This document shows positions 33,874 through 41,546 of a DNA stretch of 64,000 bases, piece after piece. The notes under the pieces were generated by a model. That model was not told the origin of the DNA and did no database searches. It was given only the letters and a program-made list of their open reading frames with translations. Origin of the DNA: an uncultured Bdellovibrionales bacterium. Its GTDB lineage: Bacteria > Bdellovibrionota > Bdellovibrionia > Bdellovibrionales > UBA1609. The position numbers were made by a program, and so were the translations under genes. The stretch is from contig CALLAU010000003.1 in assembly GCA_938002015.1 (NCBI GenBank), positions 130,084 to 194,083 on the forward strand, read 5' to 3'. How positions within the stretch are numbered: position 1 is the first letter of the stretch; each line of letters starts with the position of its first letter.

Positions 33874-35469
33874 TTAATATATAACTGTTTTGTGAGCAAG
33901 AGGCATTCTTCGACCTCTCCCAAAAGCATGCTCTGAGATTTTTAAAATCGGAGCTGCTTGCCACCTTTTAAATTCTGATTGAAAAGACCTTTTTAAGACC
34001 CATTTTTCTTGATCAGTCTTAGCCCTTCCTTTTTTGGTTATTAATTTATCTACTGTTTGATCAAGCTCTTCATAAGGCGGAAGGCTGTCTTCATCTTTTT
34101 GATTTGGCCTAAGCTCTGCTGTCGGAGGTCTTTTAATCATTTCTACAGGAATGACCTCACTCCCTTTAAATCTATTATACCATTCACATAACTTAAAAAC
34201 TTCAGTCTTTAACAAGTCACCAATAGGCATTAAAGCTCCGCACTGATCTCCATAAAGAGTACTGTAGCCAACACATAATTCAGACTTATTAGAAGTTGCT
34301 AAGAGAAGAGAGCCGTTTTTATTTGAAAGAGCCATTAAAGTTAAAGCTCTTAGCCTAGCTTGTAAGTTTTCATGCATCAGACCAAAATCTTGATCACCAA
34401 ATTTTTCATCAAAAGACTTTAAAAAAACATCATAAGTTGGATTAACATCAAAAATCTCTAAATGAGTTCCTAAATTTTTAGAAATCTCTTTTGCTAAATC
34501 CATACTTAATTTAGAAGAGTATGGGCCAGGCAGAGCATAACCAGTAACATTTTCTGCACCTAGCGCTTCTTTTGCCAACATTAAAACTAAGCCAGAATCA
34601 ATCCCACCACTTAAACCAAGAAGAGCTTTTTTAAAACCTGTTTTCTTAAAGTAATCTCTTAAACCAAGTACAAGCGCATTAAAAATATTCTCATACTCAT
34701 CTTTTGAGATCTTTTCTTTTTTCTCATCAAGCATTTTTAAATCAGTTTTAAATAAACTTAGTTGAGATACCTCTTTGCCCTTACTATCAAAAGCAAAAGA
34801 CCCACCATCAAAGATCAATTCATCTTGAGCCCCAACTTGATTAACATAAATTGAGGTTGCAGACTGGGTAAGTGCAATATTTTTTAAAATTTTCTTTCTT
34901 GTTTTAAGTTTATTTTTGGTAAAAGGTGAAGCACTCAGATTGATAATATAATCTAAGTCTTCTTTGATTCCGTCCATAGGATTATTCTCATAAACTCCAG
35001 ACTCATCAAACCACAGGTCTTCACATATAGAAATAAGGAATTTCTTTTTCCTAAAATTTAAAATATTTTCTTTTAATTCGCCTTTTTTAAAAAATCTCTT
35101 CTCATCAAAAACATCGTAGTTAGGTAAAAGTTCTTTAAAAAAGATGCTCTTGATTTCTGACTCATATACAAAAACAGCTGAATTATAATAACGCTCTTTT
35201 AAATCTTGATGAGGCATAACTGCGCCAAATAAAACTGCGATATCTTTTGGGAATTTTTTAATAGCTTTTTTTATTACTAAAATTTGTTTTTCAACAATAT
35301 CAGGTCTCTCTAAAAGATCTGAGGGCATGTAACCAAAAGTTGCTAGTTCAGAAAAAATAACTAGTTCTGCACCTTTTTTTGAAGCCTCTAAAACTTTCTG
35401 AGTGATTTCTTCTAGGTTATATTCGAAATCACCTAAAACAGGATTTATTTGAGCAAGAGCTATGTTCAT
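33874..35469 (-). CDS. nadE: Glutamine-dependent NAD+ synthetase
   Basis: 531 aa, normal for the two-domain type. The N-terminal nitrilase-fold glutaminase (residues 1-260) has LAQINPVLGDFEYN, FSELATFGYMPSDLL with the catalytic Glu, and ISICEDLWF with the catalytic Cys. The C-terminal synthetase has the PP-loop LGLSGGIDSGLVL, TSNKSELCVGYSTLYGDQCG, and the RPPTAELRPNQKDEDSLPPY segment. It makes NAD from deamido-NAD using glutamine. It stands alone, 26 bases from the Tad-associated gene upstream on the same strand. Confidence 0.95.
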   Translation of the reverse strand: MNIALAQINPVLGDFEYNLEEITQKVLEASKKGAELVIFSELATFGYMPSDLLERPDIVEKQILVIKKAIKKFPKDIAVLFGAVMPHQDLKERYYNSAVFVYESEIKSIFFKELLPNYDVFDEKRFFKKGELKENILNFRKKKFLISICEDLWFDESGVYENNPMDGIKEDLDYIINLSASPFTKNKLKTRKKILKNIALTQSATSIYVNQVGAQDELIFDGGSFAFDSKGKEVSQLSLFKTDLKMLDEKKEKISKDEYENIFNALVLGLRDYFKKTGFKKALLGLSGGIDSGLVLMLAKEALGAENVTGYALPGPYSSKLSMDLAKEISKNLGTHLEIFDVNPTYDVFLKSFDEKFGDQDFGLMHENLQARLRALTLMALSNKNGSLLLATSNKSELCVGYSTLYGDQCGALMPIGDLLKTEVFKLCEWYNRFKGSEVIPVEMIKRPPTAELRPNQKDEDSLPPYEELDQTVDKLITKKGRAKTDQEKWVLKRSFQSEFKRWQAAPILKISEHAFGRGRRMPLAHKTVIY

Positions 35470-35494
35470 AACTAAAAAACTTAGCTCTTCCTTT

Positions 35495-36478
35495 TTAGCT
35501 CGTCCATCCCTTTCTGATTGAATTTAATTGGTTCATCATAAAAACACCAAAAATAATTAAAATAGCTATGATAATTCCCCATTTTAAAAGTTTACCAAAA
35601 TTAAACCAGGAATCCTCTCCATCATTTGTATTTGTAGGCCCTCTTTTTTTACCCTTATCATCCATTTTAAAGGCAAGTGGCCCTGGAGGAGCCTCAAGGT
35701 CATTTTCATCAGCATTTTTCTTAATTTTTGCAGATCTAGCAAGACTAGAATCAGCAGGCTTTAAATCCTGATTCTCACCAGCTCCTGCAGCTCCACCTAA
35801 AGTAAAAGTGCCCCCTACTCCTTCAGCTCTACCCGCTCTTCGTCTTCTACCTCGTCCGCCATCGGCATCAAAACCTTTAAAACCATCTTCTTCTCCAGAT
35901 GAGGCAACATCATTAAAGTCACCACCAGGAACTGATCTTGGTGACTCCTCGTTAAAACCCCCACTATCTAAAGAAGAGGTAGCTGAACTTGGTCTTGATT
36001 GTATCGAATTTCTACCCGGCCTCTGGCTAGAACCTGAGGAGTTGTTTTCACTATTAGAGCCATTTGAATCTCTATTATTTGATTGATTACTGCCACTTCT
36101 TGGTGATGCACTAGATGTAGGGCCAGTTCCAAAACCACTTGTTTTACTACCTGGGGAGTTTTTCTCAATCCTAAATTCATTCATATTAATAGATACTGTA
36201 ATATCACATATCTCAAAAGCTCTTTGAGGTAGCTCACCAGTTTCTATAATACATCTCACCATCTCTGAAACAATATTACCTGTGTAATCTTTTAAAGGAT
36301 CTCCAAGTGCTCGACTTAAGCCTGCTACAATAGCCACTGTCATAAGTAGCATCAAGAGATACTCTATCATACCCTGGCCACGCTCTATAACAGCTCTAGG
36401 TTTCTTAAAAGACTTCCGATAAGAAACTTGTATGTTATTAAAAAGTGTCTCAAGACGAGTCAGCAAATATTGTTTCAC
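35495..36478 (-). CDS. Flp/TadE-like pseudopilin with long Ser/Gly linker and C-terminal membrane segment
   Basis: 327 aa. Residues about 30-60 read ERGQGMIEYLLMLLMTVAIV, the class III prepilin pattern: a Gly-Gln cleavage site, the conserved Glu-Tyr, then a hydrophobic stretch. After about 70 residues with one or two cysteines comes a long low-complexity linker of Ser, Gly, Asn, Arg and Pro, ending in an RGRRRRAGR basic patch. A second hydrophobic segment lies at the C-terminus (WGIIIAILIIFGVFMM). A pilin anchored at both ends is unusual. The start is a GTG whose leader overlaps the divergent TPR gene by 47 bases. Confidence 0.6.
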   Translation of the reverse strand: MKQYLLTRLETLFNNIQVSYRKSFKKPRAVIERGQGMIEYLLMLLMTVAIVAGLSRALGDPLKDYTGNIVSEMVRCIIETGELPQRAFEICDITVSINMNEFRIEKNSPGSKTSGFGTGPTSSASPRSGSNQSNNRDSNGSNSENNSSGSSQRPGRNSIQSRPSSATSSLDSGGFNEESPRSVPGGDFNDVASSGEEDGFKGFDADGGRGRRRRAGRAEGVGGTFTLGGAAGAGENQDLKPADSSLARSAKIKKNADENDLEAPPGPLAFKMDDKGKKRGPTNTNDGEDSWFNFGKLLKWGIIIAILIIFGVFMMNQLNSIRKGWTS

Positions 36479-37598
36479 AGCTTCAGATCGGAAGATTACT
36501 TCTATTTGTTTATTAATATTATGCTCTACTCTCCTAATTTTAATACCTGGAAAATCTTTTTCTCAAGAGAATGAAGAAGAGAAACAAATAAAAGCACAAA
36601 GACAAAAATCTGCTATAAGTTTTTTTAAAGAAGAAAAGGGTGATGAGATCATTGATCTTTTATCTAAGAACTTAACTTCATTAAGCTTTAAAGAACTAGT
36701 TATTTTATCTGAAGCCTATAAATGGAATGAAGATAATCTTAAAAGAGCTCAAGTCTTAGAATACGCTAAAAATATTTACCCAAACAAAGTAAGTGTTCAA
36801 ATTGAGCTTGGAAGAACATATTTAAATGAAGCTCTTTCATTTGCTCCTACAGATAATTTTAAAGCGATAAGAAATCAAAATATTGAAAAAGCCAGAACAC
36901 TCTTTTCAACAGCTGTTAAAGAATACCCCTCTTTAAGTTCATACAAGGCTTATATTGATTTTTTAGAAAAAACCCCCAACAGTCCTGATGAGGTTATTCA
37001 AGTGATTAAAGAAGGAAGTATAAATATAGGAAAAAGTCCCTATTTTCTTTCAAAACTTTGTCACTGGCACTATGAAGCTGGATATATTAAATCAGGAATT
37101 AAATCTTGTAATACAGCAATTGAGGCTAAGCCTAATGATAGTGAATCACATCTTACACTTGCAAAACTCTTAGCTGACTCTGGTAATAAAAAAGGCTCTA
37201 GAGATTCTCTACTTAAAACAGCATCAAGGTTTCCAGCTAGTGCAAACGCTCAGTACTTTGCAGCACAAATTCTTCATGATGAAGGCAAAATAATGGAATC
37301 TTTAAAACATCTTGATAAAGCTATTGAAAATAACCCACCCGATGAAGCACTTGTTTTAAGGGCTAAACTTCTTTTTAATTTAAATAAGTTAGATGATGCT
37401 TTAGAGGCATACACACTAGCTTGTAAAAATCACAAAGAACCTAGAAAACCTCTTATTAAATCACTTAAGAGAAACTTTCATAAAGTTGATGAGAAAGATC
37501 CTTTAAAGTCAAAATATGAATCAGCCCTTTATAAGTGTAAATATGTTTATAGACCTGAGAGAAAAAAACCAAAAGGCTTTGTTTCCTCTAAGAAATAA
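36432..37598 (+). CDS. TPR-repeat exported protein, TadD-like
   Basis: 388 aa. A long leader with a hydrophobic core (ICLLILCSTLLILIPGKSFS) suggests a signal sequence preceded by an unusual 28-residue basic extension. Several TPRs follow, such as VSVQIELGRTYLNEALSFAP, SESHLTLAKLLADSGNKKG and DEALVLRAKLLFNLNKLDDALEAY. In Tad loci the TPR lipoprotein TadD plays an accessory role; this one lacks a clear lipobox. The start at 36432 lies inside the divergent pseudopilin gene (47-base overlap), and no later in-frame ATG, GTG or TTG precedes the hydrophobic core, so the start is unusual but forced. Confidence 0.6.
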   Translation: MLLKSVSRRVSKYCFTASDRKITSICLLILCSTLLILIPGKSFSQENEEEKQIKAQRQKSAISFFKEEKGDEIIDLLSKNLTSLSFKELVILSEAYKWNEDNLKRAQVLEYAKNIYPNKVSVQIELGRTYLNEALSFAPTDNFKAIRNQNIEKARTLFSTAVKEYPSLSSYKAYIDFLEKTPNSPDEVIQVIKEGSINIGKSPYFLSKLCHWHYEAGYIKSGIKSCNTAIEAKPNDSESHLTLAKLLADSGNKKGSRDSLLKTASRFPASANAQYFAAQILHDEGKIMESLKHLDKAIENNPPDEALVLRAKLLFNLNKLDDALEAYTLACKNHKEPRKPLIKSLKRNFHKVDEKDPLKSKYESALYKCKYVYRPERKKPKGFVSSKK

Positions 37599-38001
37599 AG
37601 TCTTTAAGTTTAGGAGCGAGTTTTTTAGTATCACTATCTGATTCAAGCCAAATCCATAGTTGAGTTCTAGATAGATCAAAAATTTTAACTCCCTCATTTA
37701 AACAAGTATTTAGTTTAAAACAGAATTGAAAAAAACTTTCTAACTCTAAAACCTCAACTCCTTGGCTTAATTTGTTTGAAAATCTTCCAAGGAAAATATC
37801 AATAAAATCTTTATTTAAAGAATTAATTATAAAATCAGACTCTATTTTTACTTCTGACTTAAACAAAGCCTGAACAGAGTTTTTAGATTGGTTAAAATAA
37901 AGCCAATCACCACTTTTAATATTTGTTTCAAATTGAGACAAAACTTCAAATGCGTTATGAGAATCTAATTCAAAAGCATAAAGATGATCAGAACTTTCCA
38001 T
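37588..38001 (-). CDS. Unrecognised cytoplasmic protein (137 aa)
   Basis: No signal peptide; acidic, with aromatic residues and the phrase LSRTQLWIWLESDSD near the C-terminus. The 3' end overlaps the convergent TPR gene by 11 bases. It lies between two parts of the Tad region. No family recognised. Confidence 0.55.
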   Translation of the reverse strand: MESSDHLYAFELDSHNAFEVLSQFETNIKSGDWLYFNQSKNSVQALFKSEVKIESDFIINSLNKDFIDIFLGRFSNKLSQGVEVLELESFFQFCFKLNTCLNEGVKIFDLSRTQLWIWLESDSDTKKLAPKLKDFIS

Positions 38002-38068
38002 ATTTTTTTCTACCTCAAATGCTTTAAAATAGCCAAGAAAAAAAGAGGAACTCTTTTTGATACAATAT

Positions 38069-38096
38069 TAAAGTGATTTCCGTATCTAGACGATAA
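38069..38096 (+). promoter_or_regulatory. Sigma-28-like promoter ahead of the Flp pilin and Tad operon
   Basis: TAAA at 38069-38072, 16-base spacer, GACGATAA at 38089-38096 (seven of eight to the sigma-28 -10). Geometry is identical to the element before the PilZ gene. The pilin ATG is at 38139. Confidence 0.45.
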
Positions 38097-38138
38097 ACTA
38101 GCATATAAGTGAACACACTTTTATGGAGGATATACAAA

Positions 38139-38315
38139 ATGAAGATCAAGAAACTAGCAAAAGACTTTTGGAACGATGAATCTGGTCAGGGTATGCTTGA
38201 ATACATTCTTATTGCTGTTGCTGTTGTTGCTGCTGCGGTTCTTTTAAAACCAAGAATTGAGGGAATCATATCAGGGCAGGCTGATAGACTCGAATCAGAT
38301 CTAGGTGAATTTTAA
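38139..38315 (+). CDS. flp: Flp-type major pilin
   Basis: 58 aa. A basic leader (MKIKKLAKDFWNDESG) is followed by the Flp processing site, cleavage expected between Gly and Gln in SGQGMLEYILIAVAVV, and a hydrophobic helix with the hallmark Glu-Tyr. The C-terminus is short, as in Flp pilins. Frame opens at 38109 but the ATG at 38139 has a GGAGG 10 bases upstream and gives the normal leader. It is the first gene of the Tad operon and would be the main fibre subunit, exported after cleavage by the TadV peptidase encoded 0.3 kb downstream. Confidence 0.88.
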   Translation: MKIKKLAKDFWNDESGQGMLEYILIAVAVVAAAVLLKPRIEGIISGQADRLESDLGEF

Positions 38316-38325
38316 AGTTCATTAA

Positions 38326-38547
38326 ATGACTTTAGAACTTACACTTCTTATTTCATTAGTAGGGCTGGTCATTGTATCAGCTTTTACAGGTTCAAATGGA
38401 CCAGCTCGTATTTTCTCTGATGATGGGGGAAAGCTGGGTGCTCGAATTGAGCAAAAAATGACCACAGGCAGGTGCTTTCAAACTCCTGTAAATGGAACAG
38501 TTCCACCTTGTGCAAACATTCTTTGGAGCAACGCTGTTCCTAATTAA
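38326..38547 (+). CDS. Small membrane protein in the Tad operon (73 aa)
   Basis: Starts directly with MTLELTLLISLVGLVIVSAF, a hydrophobic helix with Glu at position 4 like mature pilins, but without a prepilin leader. The short tail has two cysteines (GRCFQT and PPCANIL) that may pair in the periplasm. It lies 10 bases after the flp stop and 45 before tadV. A minor pilin-like or assembly factor by position only. No known family. Confidence 0.55.
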   Translation: MTLELTLLISLVGLVIVSAFTGSNGPARIFSDDGGKLGARIEQKMTTGRCFQTPVNGTVPPCANILWSNAVPN

Positions 38548-38592
38548 TAAAAAATTTAAGCTAATAGAGCATATTATCGATAAGTATATGTA

Positions 38593-39108
38593 ATGTTTAG
38601 TTTTTTAACTCCATCTTATATTAGTACAATTATCTTTGTTGTGGTCTTAGTAGAACTGCTTATTGCTCTATTTATAGATTTAAAGACAGCAAAAGTGCCT
38701 AATAAATTTAATCTCATTTTTTTAGCGATAAACATATCTCTTGTTATTCTTTTAAGAAGCCTTGCCGGCCTTTATATTGGAGTGCCTTCTTTTTTTATCG
38801 CTTTTGCTATTCTTACTCCCGTTTACTTACTTAAGATACTTGGAGGTGGAGATATTAAACTTATGCTTGCCGTCTCTCCTTTTTTACTTTTAGAAGAACT
38901 TATAGGCTTTATTTTTATGTCATTACTATGGGGTGGAGTTTTTGGTATAATAGCTACTAGTGTTGGAGGAAATTTAAGGGCTCTACTTACTAATACGCTT
39001 TTAGCAACTAAAAAAGTTACTGTGGCTGAAAACAAAATACCCTTTACTTTTGGAATTCTTCTTGGATGGCTTTCTTATAAAACTTTTTTAATGGCTGGTT
39101 TAATATGA
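38593..39108 (+). CDS. tadV: Prepilin peptidase (TadV/CpaA)
   Basis: 171 aa polytopic aspartic peptidase, standard for TadV/CpaA. The two catalytic Asp motifs are ALFIDLKTAKVPNKFNL and ILGGGDIKLMLAVSPF (GxGD). It cleaves the leader of Flp and TadE-like pilins at the inner membrane. Six or so hydrophobic helices. It overlaps the next gene by 4 bases (ATGA) and lacks the methylase domain found in type IV PilD. Confidence 0.92.
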   Translation: MFSFLTPSYISTIIFVVVLVELLIALFIDLKTAKVPNKFNLIFLAINISLVILLRSLAGLYIGVPSFFIAFAILTPVYLLKILGGGDIKLMLAVSPFLLLEELIGFIFMSLLWGGVFGIIATSVGGNLRALLTNTLLATKKVTVAENKIPFTFGILLGWLSYKTFLMAGLI

Positions 39109-39377
39109 ATAAGTTAAAGCATAAAAATTCTAGAAGAAAACAAAGAGGTCAAGGTGTTATTGAAGCCATCTTAGTTATGTTTCTTTTTACTGGATTAGCT
39201 ACTGCTATGATGACAGGTTTAAAAGATAAAGGAATTTTAGGAAAACTTGTTTCAGGACCCTGGGAAAGAGTTGCAGGCATGATGGCTACTGGCCACTGGG
39301 AACCGCTTTCTACAGCTAGAGCAAGTGGAAAACTCCCACACCAAAGAGCGACAAGCCGTGAAGGAGATAGCCTTTAA
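39105..39377 (+). CDS. Pilin-like protein of the Tad locus (90 aa)
   Basis: A strongly basic leader (MNKLKHKNSRRKQRG) is followed by QGVIEAILVMFLFTGLATAMM, a prepilin-type helix with the conserved Glu at +5 after the Gly. Tail contains GHWEPLSTARASG and is short. Probably a pseudopilin or minor pilin processed by TadV. Coupled to tadV by a 4-base overlap; AAAGAGGT precedes the cleavage region. Confidence 0.6.
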   Translation: MNKLKHKNSRRKQRGQGVIEAILVMFLFTGLATAMMTGLKDKGILGKLVSGPWERVAGMMATGHWEPLSTARASGKLPHQRATSREGDSL

Positions 39378-39389
39378 GGTTAAATAAAT

Positions 39390-40025
39390 ATGCCTTTAAA
39401 ATCTTCTAACCAAAAAAGAAAAAAAAGATTTCAAAATCAAGGTGGTATCTTAACTATTGATTTTTTATTCTCAACAATTGTTGTATTCGCAATTTCTATG
39501 GTTTTTGCAGTAATGTCGATAACTCTTATGTTCTCATCAGTAGCTCAATATGTCTTATTTTCTTCAGCTAGAGCTAAGGCATCTGCACATATAAGCGAAG
39601 ATGAGCAGCTTCAAATGGCAGATGATAAATTTGCTGAACTAGTTCAAGATAAGTTAAAACAATTTTTTGTTGATAACGAGTGGTTTGAACTTAGAAAAAT
39701 TAATTTTCATGTTGATGATGTTGAAGACGCTAGTACTAATCCGATAAGAGGAAGAAAGTTTTATGGAGTCTCAGCGCTTTATGTTTCAAAGATTCTAGAT
39801 TTTAGAGTTCCTATGATTGGTAACACAACTGATGGTTTAGGTGATGATGAGTTTAGCGCTACTATGTCAGCTTTTATTTACCGAGAGCCTTCAACTCAAG
39901 AGTGTTTAAATTTTAATAGAGAAAAATGGAGAGTTCTTTCATCTCAGTTTCCTGAACTTAATAGTGGAGCATTTAGTTTAAATACTGGAGCTAGCTATGG
40001 AGAAGAAGCTGATAATGGTTGCTAA
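39390..40025 (+). CDS. TadE/TadF-like pseudopilin (211 aa)
   Basis: Basic leader of about 17 residues (SSNQKRKKRFQNQGG), then ILTIDFLFSTIVVFAISMVFAV, a long hydrophobic N-terminal helix. The cleavage Gly is present, but an Asp (TIDF) stands near the place of the usual Glu. The 150-residue soluble part is acidic, has a single cysteine pair (QECLNF and DNGC) and would sit in the periplasm. Tad loci carry TadE, TadF and TadG with this layout. Assignment by context. Confidence 0.6.
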   Translation: MPLKSSNQKRKKRFQNQGGILTIDFLFSTIVVFAISMVFAVMSITLMFSSVAQYVLFSSARAKASAHISEDEQLQMADDKFAELVQDKLKQFFVDNEWFELRKINFHVDDVEDASTNPIRGRKFYGVSALYVSKILDFRVPMIGNTTDGLGDDEFSATMSAFIYREPSTQECLNFNREKWRVLSSQFPELNSGAFSLNTGASYGEEADNGC

Positions 40026-40108
40026 AGTGTTGCGACAGAAAGTTAAACTCGACCAAAGTGAGACTCTTTCTTTAAAGAAAAAGCTCTGAAATGCCGATTT
40101 ATAGCTAG

Positions 40109-40609
40109 ATGAGCTGTAATAATAAGGTTAAAAACCTCTCAAAGATAAAGAGTAAAAAAGGACAAGAAGGCATGTCCTTAATTGAAACTATTCCACTAGT
40201 TTTAGTTCTTGCTACTTTACTTACTTTTTTACTAGGTTTTTGGGGGATCACTCATAGACATGTTCTACACTCTATAGCAGCTAGGACTTATGCTTTTGAA
40301 ACATTTAGAAATAGAGCAAACTTAATGTATTTCATTGATCAAGGAAATGATGCTGGAAATCAGTACTCACGAACGCTTCATCGTTATCATGCTATTAGAG
40401 GAGCTTCTTCAACTGATAACTTTATTGCTGCATCTATGCCAATTAGATACCCAACTTCTGATACAGCATCAAATGAACCTAATGTTCACACAAATGAAAT
40501 ATGGCAACCAGGTAGAATACCAACTGAAGGCAGAGCACAAGTAAGTGCTAACCCTGTTTGGATAATGGTGGGTTATGGAATCTGCTTAAGTGCAGGTTGT
40601 GGAGAGTAG
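40109..40609 (+). CDS. TadE-like pseudopilin (166 aa)
   Basis: Leader MSCNNKVKNLSKIKSKKG then QEGMSLIETIPLVLVLATLLTFLLGF: the Gly followed by a hydrophobic helix with Glu at about +7 is the TadE/prepilin pattern. The soluble part (RTYAFETFRNRANLMYF...) is short and ends in two close cysteines, CLSAGC. Third TadE-like gene in a row. A TAAA-N16-GCCGATTT motif ends only 9 bases before the ATG, so either it is not a promoter or the transcript is nearly leaderless. Confidence 0.6.
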   Translation: MSCNNKVKNLSKIKSKKGQEGMSLIETIPLVLVLATLLTFLLGFWGITHRHVLHSIAARTYAFETFRNRANLMYFIDQGNDAGNQYSRTLHRYHAIRGASSTDNFIAASMPIRYPTSDTASNEPNVHTNEIWQPGRIPTEGRAQVSANPVWIMVGYGICLSAGCGE

Positions 40610-40656
40610 ATTAGAGTGATTTTTAATTTAAAGTTTTAAAAGCTTATGGAGAGAGT

Positions 40657-41523
40657 ATGAATCAAGACAGTAAAAATTTATGGATAGCAGTTGCTTTTGC
40701 CATTGGCGCAGCAGCCTTTCTCTATAGTTATATTCAAGAAAAAAATAAAGAAGTTACAAAAAACTTTGGCTCTAAAATCGCTGTTGTCGTTGCTAAACAA
40801 GATATTTATGAAATGCAGCCCATTGGAGAGAGCGTTTTGGATATTGTTGAAATACCAGAAAGGTATAAACAGCCTGGCACAATAACAGATCCTAACAAAC
40901 TTATTGGCAAAGTTTCTTTAGCTAATATTAAAGCCGGAGAGCAAATACTCTCTACAAAAATATCTGAACCTTCTTCAAGAACTGGACTTTCATTTCAAGT
41001 TTCTCCAGGTAAAAGAGCTATATCTATTCCAGCTGATGCTATGAGAGGTGTTGCAAAACTTCTTAAGCCAGGTGATAAAATTGATATTCTAGCATCTGTT
41101 ACTACTGGTAAAGGACAAAATCAAAGAAGAGAAGTAAAAACTCTCATGCAAAACGTTCCCATCCTCGCAACTGGCTCTAGAATTGCTAACACTCTTCCTG
41201 CGCTTTATTCAAAAACTCCAAAAGATGTTTTTAAATTTAAGAGTTTAAGTTCAGATACGAGTTTTTCTACAGTAACTATTGAGGCTACCCCTATTGAGGC
41301 TCAAAACCTTACTTTCATTTTAATTGATAATCCAGGGAACCTTTATTTCACTCTAAGACATCCAAGTGATTCAGGACCTGCTGGAGTTCCTTCAAGTACA
41401 ACAGCAGAATCTATCTTAGGTAAGCCTAAATTTAAGAGAACACCCGCTAGTTCTGGGCAAAAGTACCCTACTAAACCAAGAGCAAGAACTCCGAAGCGTA
41501 AGGGAGGAATGCAGCCTCTTTAA
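40657..41523 (+). CDS. cpaB: Flp pilus assembly protein CpaB/RcpC
   Basis: 288 aa. One N-terminal membrane segment (LWIAVAFAIGAAAFLYSYI) and a periplasmic SAF domain (residues 40-110: VVVAKQDIYEMQPI, LIGKVSLANIKAGEQI) followed by GKRAISIPADAMRGVAKLLKPGDKIDILAS, the CpaB signature. CpaB/RcpC partners the secretin in the periplasm. A basic C-terminal tail (KPRARTPKRKGG) is unusual. It immediately precedes the secretin gene. Ribosome site GGAGAG. Confidence 0.88.
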   Translation: MNQDSKNLWIAVAFAIGAAAFLYSYIQEKNKEVTKNFGSKIAVVVAKQDIYEMQPIGESVLDIVEIPERYKQPGTITDPNKLIGKVSLANIKAGEQILSTKISEPSSRTGLSFQVSPGKRAISIPADAMRGVAKLLKPGDKIDILASVTTGKGQNQRREVKTLMQNVPILATGSRIANTLPALYSKTPKDVFKFKSLSSDTSFSTVTIEATPIEAQNLTFILIDNPGNLYFTLRHPSDSGPAGVPSSTTAESILGKPKFKRTPASSGQKYPTKPRARTPKRKGGMQPL

Positions 41524-41546
41524 TAAAGAGATTGCTTAGATTCATC

